Assembly (NCBI GenBank): GCA_907165135.1
Contig: OU015567.1
Location: 12,715,001 to 12,779,000 of the forward strand
Length of the DNA stretch: 64,000 bases
Direction: 5' to 3'
Source of the DNA: Oikopleura dioica
Lineage: Eukaryota; Chordata; Appendicularia; Copelata; Oikopleuridae
Shown: in pieces, positions 1 through 16,782 of the stretch
Numbering within the stretch: position 1 is the first letter of the stretch
Layout: every line of letters begins with the position of its first letter
The notes under the pieces: model-generated
Databases searched by the model: none
The model's input: the letters and a program-made list of their open reading frames with translations, nothing else
What the model was told of the DNA's origin: nothing
Translations under genes and position numbers: made by a program

Positions 1-231
1 TCTTTAGATGAGTCATCGAGTAAACGAAGAAAATCTAGATTCTCTTCCGTTAGATAATCTGCCGTTTTAAATATATATTGTATATTCAACACGAATTTCT
101 TTCCTGCCACATGATGAAAATACAACAGTTACTTATTCTTACGCCACATTTTTCTATTCCAAAAAGAAACTTTCAATATCAGTTTTCCACTCTAGAATTT
201 ATTCTTGTCGTCTTACCCGCTGACATTAAAC

Positions 232-3200
232 ATGGAGGAGGATGTCTATCCGTTCATCCGGAGACAGACACGGAGAAGCGTGGCGCTCCTTGTCCAGTCG
301 GTCGGCTTTGAAAAGATCAACCAGTTGCCCCTCGATGTTCTTGCCGATCTCATGGAGCGTTTTGTTGAGCTTATTGGCTCGCGTATCATGAAGTTTGCCG
401 AGCATGCTCAGTTTGGTTATATTACGGAAAAAAGCATACTTTCTTTCAATAGCTAATGACCTCGAAATATAACTCTAAAAAAAGCATAATCAAGCTGACG
501 CGTATGACATGTTGGCAGCCATGAAAGACCTAGGGATGCCACCAGAATCGCTGAGAAATTTGGTCGAATTTACAGAACCTATTGCTGCCCCTGATGTTCC
601 TCGATTGCCCGAATCAGACGGAAGAATAATCGGTCTCAATCATAAGCGGGAAATCGACGAACAAACTCCTTCATGGTGCTATCCCTGGATGCCTTCCATT
701 TCCAATGCTAAAAGAATCGACGCTGAAGCTAAGTCGGCGAAGGAGAAGAAGGCTAAAGAAGAGCAGAATAACTCTGACGATGAAAATTTGCAGTCGGAAG
801 AGGAAAACCCACCTTCTGCTCCTGGTGGTGCTAGGGGACCTGATCATCAATATCCTCAGTCAGGGGTAAAAAAAAGTCTCTTGTTTACTCATTTCTAAGT
901 GATTTTTATCTGGGTCTCGAATTTTTGGAGCAAACCCTGCTCCAAAAAAACACCACGGATTCGAGACCCAGATTTTTATCTCTTTTTCATCCCTTATCAC
1001 AGCAATACTCTCCGTCGGACGTACCCAGCTACCCTGCTACTCCAATGACACCTCTTGTCATGCCCGGGTCCGTGAAGAAGCCAACGCCTCACTACAGCCA
1101 GACGCCAAAACAAAGTCCTTACATCCATCCACATCAGCCTTCTTTGCCCCTCGGTGTAGATGCTACATCCAACTTTCCAGTAACTCCACTCAAAACAACT
1201 TCGAACACTGCCCAACTGCCTCTCTCTCAGAACACCCCTCTATCGAATTATACTTCCCCACCTCCTTCCGCGCCCAAAACAGCATCGAATATGAACTCCA
1301 GTCAAGCCGGCATCCTCGGCCTCGGCGATTCTAGCGATGAATCATTCGTCGGCGTCTCAAACTCACAGAAAGATGCAGACGACGAGCCTCCTGGAATTTC
1401 TGACAGTTCTGACGAGGATCAGCTTCCACCAGCAGCGAAGCCTTTATCATACGATCATCCCGTTCCTTCAGTCGAGAGTCGAGCCCCGATTCTTTCTGCC
1501 GTTCCAAGCTTACACTCCCACAGTGGAATGTCAGCTTCTTCGATTCCCCCAACTCCTGTTGGTGCAGCGGAGCCAACTCTTGATACGGAAAAGGAGAAAC
1601 AAATACGCGACGAGGCAAAGAGAATTCGGTAAGGATAACAGTTCACGGAATTTTTTACTTGTTTATCAACAAGTCTGATTTTTTCAATCTGATACGTCAC
1701 TACCAGTATATGAGAATCTCTGATTAAAAATTTCTATAGGAAATTGAAGAAACGAGCGGAAAAGGAAAAACGTCGGGAAGAAAAGCGCAAGAAAAAGGAG
1801 GCAAAGAAGAAGCGGAAGAGAGAGGAAAGTCAAAATTCTCAAGCTCCAAGTGCTTCCGAGCCCGAGAGCTTGGATGGATCTGGAAAACGTCGACCTGGAA
1901 GACCGCCAAAGAAGGACAAAGAACCTAAAATTCCGAAACCCAGAGGTCGACCGCCTAAAGACCCGTTGAAAAGGTTGGAGAAGGAGCGTCAGTTGCAGCA
2001 GGCCATTGAGCAGCACAAGAAAAGAGTTTGAATTTGTTTTGATCTTTTTTTGCGTAAACTTGAGTAACCTTTTTCTTATCGAAAATTGTTTAATGAGTTG
2101 AATTTAAAACTCTGGCGTGAGAGCTCCCAGAGCGGCGGCTCCGCGAACAGCTCATTCAACTCGACCATGAGTTCGGGCGTCTCTGGATTTGACACTCCAG
2201 AAAAGATCAAACCGATGCTAGAGAAGCTACCGATGCCAATTGTGAAAGAACCCCCGCCGAAGCCTGTTTCTACCGATGGCTTGGACTTGAGCTCGGATTC
2301 AGACTCGGAGATCATTCCACCAGCGCCGAAGCCGATTTTTCCTCCGGTTCAAATGAGCACTCCTAAGGTACGAATTACTTTCTGAATCATCTGAATTTTT
2401 TATAAATAGATATTTAAACTTTCCCGCCTTAACTTTTATGGCGATAGAAAAAATCAATAAGATTTCGTGCGCTGATTCTAAATTTATAGATTACGATTCC
2501 TCTTCCCAAAAAGCCGAAGGAGCCGAAAGAGTCGAAAGCGGAGCCTAAAAGTGAGTCAAAGAAGTTGGTTAGCGCCGAGAAAGAAGAGAAACGCAAAAAG
2601 GAAAAAGAGAAAGAAAAGGAGAAAGTGGAGAAATTGAGAATACCGAAGCCAGAGAAGACGCCCAAAGCAGAAAAGATGCCCAAGCCGGAGAAGACTCCGA
2701 AGTTCGAAGCAAAGGAAGAAAAGTCGACAGCTGAGAAACCGGAGAAGCCACTCATGGTGAAGCTCAAGTTAAATGGCTCTTCCGTAGGCTTGAAGAGGAA
2801 AAAAGATGACAAGGAAGACTTAGAAAGCGCGAAAAAGCCGAAACTGTACGTTCCTCTTAAAACCGATAAGATTAATTTCTCTTTCAAGGAAAAAGGAAAA
2901 GGAAAAACGATCGGACAAAATAGTGACTCCTAAAATTAAACCTCCACCAGCGCTTGGTATGTTTTTAAAAATTTTGAATGCCTCCTTTTCACGCCAAGAT
3001 TAAGTCCATGAGAAAATCAAAAAAGAAAAAGCCAAGGAGAAAAAGAAAGACAAGGAGAAAGAGGAGAAAACAGGTTTGCGTCCTTTTAAATCACTAGTTG
3101 TTGCATCTAACTTTGTCGCTTTACTTTTTAGAGAATTGATTTGTATTTTCAAGGACTTGTTATTAAATTGGTAAAGAACAGTAGATCGTGGCAAGCTCTT

Positions 3201-4249
3201 TCAATTTCATTTAAAGAGACAGGTTAAACACTTCCGAAAAAACACACATTTACCGAACCTCAGTTATCGGCTTTTTCTAAAAAAATATTTTCAAAAATCC
3301 TGATCAGTTGTTTTTTCAATGTCAACATTGAAAATGCTCCTGATTTACAGGTATCGTCCAGGAAGTATTATTTTTATGAACAACCCTTTTTGCATGCCTT
3401 TTCATCCTTTTCTTTCTCCTTTATCGCCATTGCATGAAATCATTTTCCTCTAATTATGTCAAAGAAAATCGATAACGCTTTCTTTTAGTGGCGAAAAAGC
3501 AAGAGATCAAGGAATCAAAGACGCCGAAGCTTGAAAAAGTCAAGACGAAAGAGCCGAAATCTGAAAAGTCAAAGCAAAAACAAAAGCGAAAGTCTGAAGA
3601 GTCAAAAGGACAGGGTTTCTTTATTTTAATAATCATGAAAAATAGTCGTAAAATTTTGATCCCTAGAAAAAGCTACTACAATCACGGTGCAAACAGTTAC
3701 GAAGCAAGACGTAACAGAAACAATACCACCCAATCCAGTTGCTCCGCAAGGCGTTTATGCTGTCACGGACGCTGACGGAAGACAGTACTACACATCTTTC
3801 GAGGAAAAAGAATGGCGCTGCCCAAGTTGTGGGAAACTTGACGATGGAACACCCATGATTGGCTGTGATGGGGATTGTGAAGGTAACTTGAAGTTTTGAT
3901 ACAAATTTTTGCCGTTTTTAACTTTGTGGTTACTAGATTCCCGGCCGTTTTTGTAGTATTCATGAGGCAAAGCCTTGATAAAATAAAAGTTGATGGCCTG
4001 TGAGAGGCTCAAAAGAGGAATAACGTTCTGTGATTGGTCGAAAAACCTATATACCTCTAAACCCCACATAGGAATCAAGATTTATACCGTCCCCGATTCA
4101 CTGGGACAATCAGCCTTCTTTATAAACCTTATATTTCAGACTGGTATCACAACGTCTGTATCGGTATCACCGGGCCCGTTCCAGAAGGTGAATGGTATTG
4201 CCCCAAGTGTACTCGCAAGAATAAATCGAAAAAGAAAAAGCGCAAGTAA
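232..4249 (+). CDS. TAF3: TAF3, TFIID subunit 3
   Basis: TAF3 is a TFIID subunit; in the family the histone fold pairs with TAF10 and the PHD finger reads H3K4me3. Eleven exons close in frame to 893 aa (human about 930): 232-415, 495-865, 1003-1628, 1740-2025, 2098-2367, 2490-2845, 2889-2956, 3005-3073, 3489-3614, 3667-3882, 4140-4249. The histone fold lies in the first ~90 residues (MEEDVYPFIRRQTRRSV...). The middle is Pro/Ser-rich and then very Lys/Glu-rich, with AT-hook-like runs (RRPGRPPKK, PRGRPPKD). The C-terminus is a Cys4-His-Cys3 PHD finger starting WRCPSCGKLDDGTPMIGCD, split by an intron and ending in a KKKKRK tail. Intron 6 is only 43 bp. The ATG at 232 was chosen because the histone fold starts there. 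The domain order is diagnostic for TAF3. Confidence 0.9.
912..970. mobile_element. Intronic hairpin element in TAF3 intron 2
   Basis: Perfect 15-bp inverted arms (ATCTGGGTCTCGAAT at 908-922 and its complement at 959-973) plus inner complementary tracts around TTTGGAGCA/TGCTCCAAA form a hairpin. The 11-bp sequence GATTTTTATCT occurs directly repeated at 901-911 and 971-981, like a target-site duplication. It fills most of the intron 866-1002. No coding capacity. Confidence 0.6.
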
Positions 4250-4389
4250 AAAAAAAACAACAACACAACACATTTGGTTTTTCATGATTTTTGTTTATTC
4301 CCTGCAACTGCCAAAATTATATTATACGCATTATATATAAAAAAAAGGATAATTATCAAACACACTTCTCGTCAGAAAAGAGCGCAAGT

Positions 4390-4817
4390 TTAAATTGGCG
4401 CGTAGAAAAACTCATTCTGGCTCCATTTGCGTTTTCCCAATTCGATCGGCTTGTCTTCGCATTCTGTTTCAACTTCATCCGAAACTAGAATCAAAGCTCA
4501 GTGAAAAGTTTCTCTTTGAAAGTTACCTAAGCTGAAGAGGATCTGACACGTGTATTCACAATTTTTTCCGCCAAGTTCCTTGCACCACATATCACTTTAA
4601 AAATTTCACTTGTAAATACAACACTACTTTCTCTACTTTCTTTTCAAATACATTTGCTAAATTTACATGTTACTGTTACTTTAGTTTCTTACGTTACAAG
4701 CGAAGTAGTCGTGCACCAGTCTTTCTTGCAGATTGGCTCTGTAAACTCGCCCATATGGATGCCATAATCGTTTTCGGCGGCAAATGCGCCAATAACGAGT
4801 GCCGTAAAAAGCAGCAT
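4390..4817 (-). CDS. Small secreted cysteine-rich peptide, family not recognised
   Basis: Three exons on the minus strand (4817-4693, 4594-4527, 4484-4390) splice with GT-AG introns (98 and 42 bp) to 95 aa. Residues 1-14 (MLLFTALVIGAFAA) look like a signal peptide. The mature part has six cysteines (CKKDWC, then WCKELGGKNCEYTC, then TECED) and a GKRK motif about 12 residues before the end, which resembles an amidation and dibasic cleavage site. A secreted disulfide-bonded peptide, possibly a hormone or defence peptide, is inference only. It converges on TAF3; the two stops are 140 bp apart. The consistent frame over three exons and the clean signal sequence support a real gene although each exon is short. 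Confidence 0.65.
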
Positions 4818-5127
4818 ATCTTTCTTGCAAAATCAGTGTCTGGAGAAACTCCTCGTTGATTCCTGAAAACTGATTTGCTTTTGAAGAGCACTTAATTACG
4901 CGCTTGAATGAGGGTGCTTAATTCCTCGACTGGTTTTTGAATTTAGATTGATGCAAATCAATTGTATTTCGGTTAATTGGTTTTCCAAGGATTATAATTT
5001 TAATTTTTGAATCTGAATTTAGACTGACTTATCTTATGTTTTGTGGTTAGGCGGCGCGAGATTGTGTATTTTTTCTGGAAAAACTTGAGTTTTGATCGAC
5101 AAAGTTAGCACTTACTCCGGTCTAACC

Positions 5128-10464
<5,337 letters not shown>

Positions 10465-10923
10465 GCCAAGAAGTTCCAGAAAAACCTTGTCAATTGAAAA
10501 AAAGAAAGCTACAGTAATCATTCAACTTGTATTCGGAATTATCGTGAGGTCGAACACATGTGACATGCGCTTTTAAACATTTAAATATCATTGAAAACAC
10601 TATTTTTTCCAATTCTAATTTACATGTAGCATGCGGACGAATCTCTACTGCCCTTTCATATTATTTGGATTCCGCCTTCCTTCAAAAAATGTTTTAAAAA
10701 ACTTTCAAAAATGCAAAAATCATCCCGTTATTTTCCGTCTCCTTTCAATCTTTAAAAATGACCTAAAATTATCATTATTGCCCTCCTTCTCTTTATTGAA
10801 AAAAATATTTCAACGACTCCAAGTTCAGTTTTTTTTTCTTAACCCTTTCAAATAAATTTTTCTCTGTGAGAATAAACGACTAAAAAGAAAAATATCTCTA
10901 TGTTTATTTTTAGGATTTATCGG

Positions 10924-13900
10924 ATGGTAGAGAATCAAATTTTAAACGGTGGAAATTTTAAAGTTGCGTATCCAGAGCTTATTCAAAGACATGTTCTGGA
11001 AAATGCATCTTCCGGCGAAATTTTATCCCATGCGAGTGTTGATGAACCCTATCCTGAAATAACTGCTACTCTAGGTAAGGCCTCAGCCCTCTGATAAAGA
11101 TATAAAAGCCAAAGTAGAAGTTGATTTTTCTGGTTAAATTCTGATTTAGGATGCAAATTGAGGTCTATAGCTCCACTGCCGAAATTAAAAGTCGAGAGGT
11201 CGCAACTTTTCCCAGTTACTCCCGTAATCAACATAGAAACAAAAGCAGAAGCTCTTTCCCAAAAGGTACGATTCTTATATTCTATAGAACTTTAAATAAC
11301 CAAGCAATTTACTTTTACGTGCTTTAATTGTTCTCATTTCAGTTGTACGATTTCTGCCTGAGTAAGCAGAATCCAGTGACGATTCTGAGGGGATTGTCCC
11401 AAGCGCTTGATATAAACCTGTCTTTGTTTACAACGAAATGGCTTGTTGACAAAGTTCCGAAACACCCCTGTGAAGTGCGTAAGCAATTTGCCCAAGGTAT
11501 ATAAATAACCGTGTGTACAACACAAAGTATCAAAACGTCCATTCTTTTTTGCTTAGATAAAGTTTAAATATTGAAATTCAAGTCGCTTTCCCGTGAAATT
11601 GGCTGTTTTATTGAATTGAGGAAAGCGAGCAAGGTTAAGGAAAAGGAGAATAACTATTCATCGTCCGAAGAAAAGCCGAGGATTTCTATTTCAGCTGCGG
11701 CAGCGTGTAGTTCAGTCAGTCCTGTTAAGTCCTCGAGAAATCCTAAAGATGATATTTTAATGAAAACCGAGCGATATGATTGATTTTTTGAGCTTACCAG
11801 CGGAAGAGTTGAAAACATTCATCAAAAAGTCGATCCCTCCCTCTTGGTAATGCTTGATAATCCTGCTCGAGCATGCTGTGCACTGTTCGAATGCCTCCGT
11901 CGTCGGCAAAATTGTATGCATTTGGCCGAGGAAGCCGCGAATCTGATGGGGCACTAGGCCGAGGCAAGATTCTTCGTGATCATTTGGTCGTACTCCAGCT
12001 TTTGCTCTTATTCCGTCGCGGTGCTGAAGAACAGAAACCATCAATTCGGCGGCATAGGCGGCTGCGATCATTGACAAACCGGGGCGGGAAACGGTACATT
12101 GCTGGTCAAGCGTTCGATCTGCCGTTGAATTGGCAGGAGCAACGACATCATTGCAAAAATAACATCCGAGATGGCAAATGCGCGCTCCGGTTTTACTCTC
12201 TTCCGCAGCCGAAAGCTGTAAATCGCCCGTATCTCGTTCAGGGGAGACGCCATGCCGCATGACCATAAATGTGTCGAAGCCAAGCGCTGCGTTGATTACC
12301 AACTTGTCCATTGATTTCCCGATCACTGTTGGAAGCCACCTCGACTCTCTCGTATCCATCAGCAAATAAACAACGTCATGTTCCGAGATCAAGCTCTCCA
12401 GTTCCTTCACGCTACTTGATGTAGTCTCCAAGTCAATATGATGGCCGGGCATGGGGATGGAAAGCTTCACTCCGCGGGTAGTAACATTTGGAGAAATGAG
12501 CGCTAAAGAGGCAGCAGCTGCCTCAACTTTGGCCGCCTTTTTCTCGCTATCGGCAAAGTTGAACAGCGACTGGCGAACCGGGTTGGAGTAGCTGACCTTT
12601 CCATTGTCAACGAATGTGATGTGCCTGAAACGGAATTTATATACAGTTGGGAACAGCACTTTTACCGTACGCCCCATCCGATAAGCGCTCTCGCAACGTT
12701 ACAACCAAGTGTGCCCGAGCCAAGCAAAAGAATCCTCTTCTCCTTGATAATCTCGAGATCGATGCTTGGCTGCAATCGCCACTTCATGAGTTTGAGATTG
12801 AGATCAACTGCATTCGCGGCGAGCTGGCGGGAGTCCATTGACGCTGAAAGGTCGATTTTCTTTGGCGCTAATTTGTCCTTGAAGGGCTCCCATCCTGCGC
12901 CATTCGTTTCCTCCGTGTCGTTAGAAATGCACAGCTCGTAGAGTCGGCTGGAGGAAAAATCGCGCGAGAACGAGCCGTTTTCCTGCTTCAAAGTTGATCG
13001 CACGGAGCATATTTTGAATTGATTGAGCCCAAGTCTCGACCAAATGAAGAAAATTAAATTTCTTGCCATGATTCCAACTGCGTTTTCTGGCGTTTCATCT
13101 TGATTCACGTGATCCTCAAAGCAAAATACAACGTTTGCATCTTTTCCCTCTTCTTTGATGATCTTTGTCGCTTGCTGAAAGGGTCGACGATGATTTTTGA
13201 CTAGAAGAAAGAAATTTTCTTTGTGCTGTTCGCTGTGTTCTAGTTGCTGCAATTCGGTGGCATTGAGAGATCGAGAGGACTTGATACTGATCGGTTTGGA
13301 AAGCTTCATGGTTGGAAAGCAGACCCAAAACGTGTAGTGATATTTTTTCAGGTCGGAAAAGGTGATGATCTTCGGAAGAAAGAGCCTTTGCCACTCGATA
13401 GAATCCGAATTTTGAATGTTATTTCTGATCTCTCCAAGAGCTTCTTTTAGATATTCTTTTTTGTCGAGCTTTTTAAAGTCCTCAATCGTGTTAAAATTGC
13501 GAAGTGTTCCACAAGACACCGACGATGGCTTTTCGAGTGCATCGTAGTCGAAACGAATGAAACTTTTTCCGGGAGAATACGACCATTCTAGCGGCTTTTC
13601 TGAATCGTCCAGTTTCCATTCGTCAAGCTTTTTCTTCGTAAGCGATTCCCAAAAACCAGGATCGATTACCGACTTCACTGGAATGAATTTTAGCACTTGT
13701 TCGGACATCGACTTTTTTTCTCTTTCAAAGAATACGGTTTAAAATCCGCGGAAAGAGAAGAAAAACTCACGGGATTAAAAAATAGTCTGTCCGAGACACG
13801 AGCAAAACTGAGTCACTAAATAACGTAGGCGTTTTAAAGCGGAGAGCGAAATTTTTCGCTTCGCTTTCGGTTTCGAGGCATATTTTCAAAGCGAATTTAT

Positions 13901-16387
13901 GTTTTATCGCTTCCAGTTGAATTTCATAAATGTTTCTTAATGTTAAAAAATCTAAAAATTATTATATCCTTTCGTAATTAATTAAATATGTGTAGAAAGC
14001 CCTAAGATTCACTTGAGCTTTGGTATTAAAAATTCAATCGGGGTCCCTTTCATTTGAACATTATCTGTACGCGATCAAAATATCTGACATAGACATACAA
14101 AAATAGAATAGAATCTATGTTTCTATTTTAATTTGCTTTCGAAGATGTATTTTCGTATATTTTAATCGCTCATATGATAGTTGAGAAGATTGGCCAATTA
14201 TTGATATTTATGCATTTCGTATCCTACCGCAAAATACTTATGTTCTTATCCTAGCTCCTGAATTTAATCTCGATGAGTGGGGCCGTAATCAGTGGGAAAC
14301 ACACTCGACTAAGCAGCGATCTACTGTTCAAACTTATGCGAAGTACCAAGTAAAGTCTTTTGTCGAAACTCGTGGTAAGTGAACTTTTCTTCCAGGTGAA
14401 CTTTTTTTATCAAATCTTTGTAGATTTTAAATGCCGCAAAAGAAAGCTCTCAGACGCTGGCTTAGAGGGAGAATTCGTCATTCGAATGAACAAGCAAATC
14501 AAATTTGGAACCAATGTGGATCTCAGCGAGCCGAAATTATTCGGCGAACACCTTGACGAAATCAATAAACTGCCCTGGTGGCTGCGGCTCGACGACAGAA
14601 GCAATCCATTGAGCCAAGTTGGCTACCCAATTTTAGGAATGAACACGCTTCAGTTGTATATGAAGGTGTTGGGCTCGCGCACACCTGGACATCAAGAAAA
14701 TTTAAACATGCCCGCAGTCAATATTAATATTGGACCAGGAGACACGGAGTGGTTCTGTACGCCTCCAGAATACTGGGGAGCGATCAAAAAGGTACTTTTT
14801 TATCAGCAGGGTTCTTAAGACTTTATTGAGGATTTGGGCCTCATGAAAGCTTTCACTGAAAGTTTCAGTTTATGTTTTACAATAGCCAAAAAGTCTTTAG
14901 TCTTTATGGCTCTATTTTGAGTATTCAACTAGTCATAAAATGCTAGATTCAACTAGAAAAAGCATGTTCTATCCGATATATTATCAAGAGAATCTTCAAA
15001 ACACGATGAATACATCTTAGTCACACTTAAGTGTTTGATAGTTTTGCATCGATAAATAAAAGCGTTCATCCGTTCACTTGATAGCTCTTTTCATAACCAT
15101 AATTCTCAATAATAATGCTCTGATAGAACCTTTGATGTTGAACTCAAGCCTCAGTACCTTATCAAAGACGTAAGGAGCATTAATTTTGTACTGACGCTCC
15201 GACGGTATTTCTATAGATATCCATCCTTATCCTGATTAAAGCGTCCTGAAAGTAGATTTAATTGAGTAATTGGGTGTATCCACGCGGAAATGCTTACGAA
15301 TTATTTTTCAGATGTGCCAGGAGAATAAGGTCAATTATCTCTCTGGTTCCTGGTGGCCAAATCTTAAAGAACTTGAGGATGCCGGTATTCCAGTCCTTAG
15401 ATGTACGCAAAAGCCTGGTGATCTCATTTTCCTCAATGCTGGCACAGTTCATTGGGTTCAGAGCACGGGATGGTGCAACAACGTAGCGTGGAACGTAGGG
15501 CCCTTTAATGCCGATCACTTCAAACAAGCAATAGAACGGTATCAATTCAACGTCGGAGAAGGCTACCAAAGCTTGGTAAGTTCCTCGGCGCCCTTTTACT
15601 GAATCGATACCGATTATGGGTATTGCGTGAGCACTCGTAAATTCTCGCCGGAAGCAAAAATGAATCGTTCTGAATGATAGCAAGGAAGAGTCACAGATGC
15701 GTCTGGTTCATCAGAATTTTCCACTAGTTACTATGATTATTTATAAAGCCGAAGAGCTTCTTCCTAGACAATGTCTCAAATCTGCATCGCTTTATTTAGA
15801 TCCCCATGGCGCAGCTTACCTGGCTGATGGCCCGGGAACGGCGTGAATTTTCCGCGATTCTGAGTCCCGAATTCAAGACCCTTCTCAAACTATGCATGCA
15901 ACGGATTTTGTGGAACTTGCAACGCCAGCTGTACAAGTTCAAAAAGGCTGAATATCGAATAGTCTATCAACCGGAATTTGGCAAATCACCGCCTAATTAT
16001 TGTGAAAAATGCGATGTCGAGCTATTTTGCATATTGTTCGTCAAAGCTGTGCCTGATTATGATGAAAATGGAAAACCACTGCCCCTCGAGACATATTGGT
16101 GAGCTTCATTTAAAATTTAAATTTTTGATGGGTGCTTTGATTTCAACACAATCCTAGGCGGGCAAATTTGCTCAGGGATTCTAGGACAGAAAATCATCAT
16201 CAAAAAATCGAACTCAAATTTCGTATTTAGTGAAAAATGTGCTCACCAAATCTGTCCCCTTCGACAAACATGGATCGTCCTTCAGCAGCATGCTCTAGAA
16301 GACTTGGGCCAAGTCATAGATGATCTCGCTGCTGACTGCTATTCAAATCCACCTGTAACAGTTAAAAAAGAAAACTCAGATATTTAG
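10924..16387 (+). CDS. KDM6A: KDM6/UTX-type JmjC H3K27 demethylase
   Basis: KDM6 enzymes remove H3K27 methylation using Fe(II) and 2-oxoglutarate. Eight exons close in frame to 542 aa: 10924-11074, 11150-11265, 11343-11496, 14255-14374, 14424-14791, 15312-15575, 15800-16098, 16231-16387. The JmjC core shows [20 protein letters not shown] (HxE iron ligands), [13 protein letters not shown] and the distal His in [14 protein letters not shown]. The C-terminal zinc domain has CEKCDVELF and [10 protein letters not shown] pre-JmjC segment typical of the family ([20 protein letters not shown]) is present, but I see no TPR repeats, so the product resembles the catalytic half of UTX or KDM6B. An AG acceptor at 10912-10913, 10 bp before the ATG, suggests trans-splicing. 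The intron 11497-14254 contains ATG7 on the other strand. The UTX/KDM6B assignment within the subfamily is uncertain. Confidence 0.88.
11654..13708 (-). CDS. ATG7: ATG7, autophagy E1-like enzyme
   Basis: ATG7 adenylates ATG8 and ATG12 and passes them to ATG3 and ATG10. Three exons (13708-12666, 12624-11798, 11742-11654) give 652 aa (human 703). The N-terminal domain runs through the first ~330 residues. The Rossmann motif is [20 protein letters not shown], split from [19 protein letters not shown] by a 41-bp intron. The catalytic cysteine is in [11 protein letters not shown]. The C-terminus reads [18 protein letters not shown] and ends in an acidic SSDDE. The last exon is on the minus strand within a plus-strand ORF (11571-11783) that is only its shadow. 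The whole gene sits inside an intron of the KDM6 gene, so its promoter must lie in that intron, upstream of 13708. Confidence 0.93.
13709..14254. other. Gene-free intron stretch, presumed ATG7 promoter region
   Basis: It lies between the ATG7 start and the next KDM6 exon. It is AT-rich, with a self-complementary tract near 13849-13875 (GCGAAATTTTTCGC and GCTTCGC repeats). I see no ORF or RNA gene. Any ATG7 promoter should lie here, since ATG7 is nested. Confidence 0.4.
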
Positions 16388-16782
16388 CTTTCTATTCTGT
16401 ACAAACTTGTAAATAAGGAAAATCTCAAATAAGCCTCAATAATTTCATCTAGAATTCTTCACTTTCACCAAAGCCTGTACTAAAACCTGTCACACTCTTT
16501 CTTTTATTCTCTTTGTATGTTGTCTTATTCTTATGTTTTACTTGACGATTCAGTGTTTTAAAGAAAGTCGGTGCTAATACTTTCTTTTGTTTTTTTTTCG
16601 ATTTTATAAAATTCTAGCACTCAAAACTTTAAAAAGCAAAATCACACCCAAAGAACCTCTGTCTGCCAACTTATCTTTTTGTTTTAACAGCTTCATGCTT
16701 TATCCTTTCAAAAAATCAAAAAAGTCACTCATGGTTGAATCTACCTCGCAAAAAAATAAGCTTGATTATTGTTCCTTTTCAG

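Noticed and set aside
2429-2887. Long minus-strand ORF opposite TAF3 rich in Phe and Ser
   Set aside because: It is the antisense of the Lys/Glu-rich TAF3 exon; AAG/GAA codons read as CTT/TTC on the other strand.
11571-11783. Plus-strand ORF between KDM6 exons
   Set aside because: It is the shadow of the last ATG7 exon on the minus strand, whose C-terminal sequence is clearly conserved; the KDM6 frame continues at 14255.
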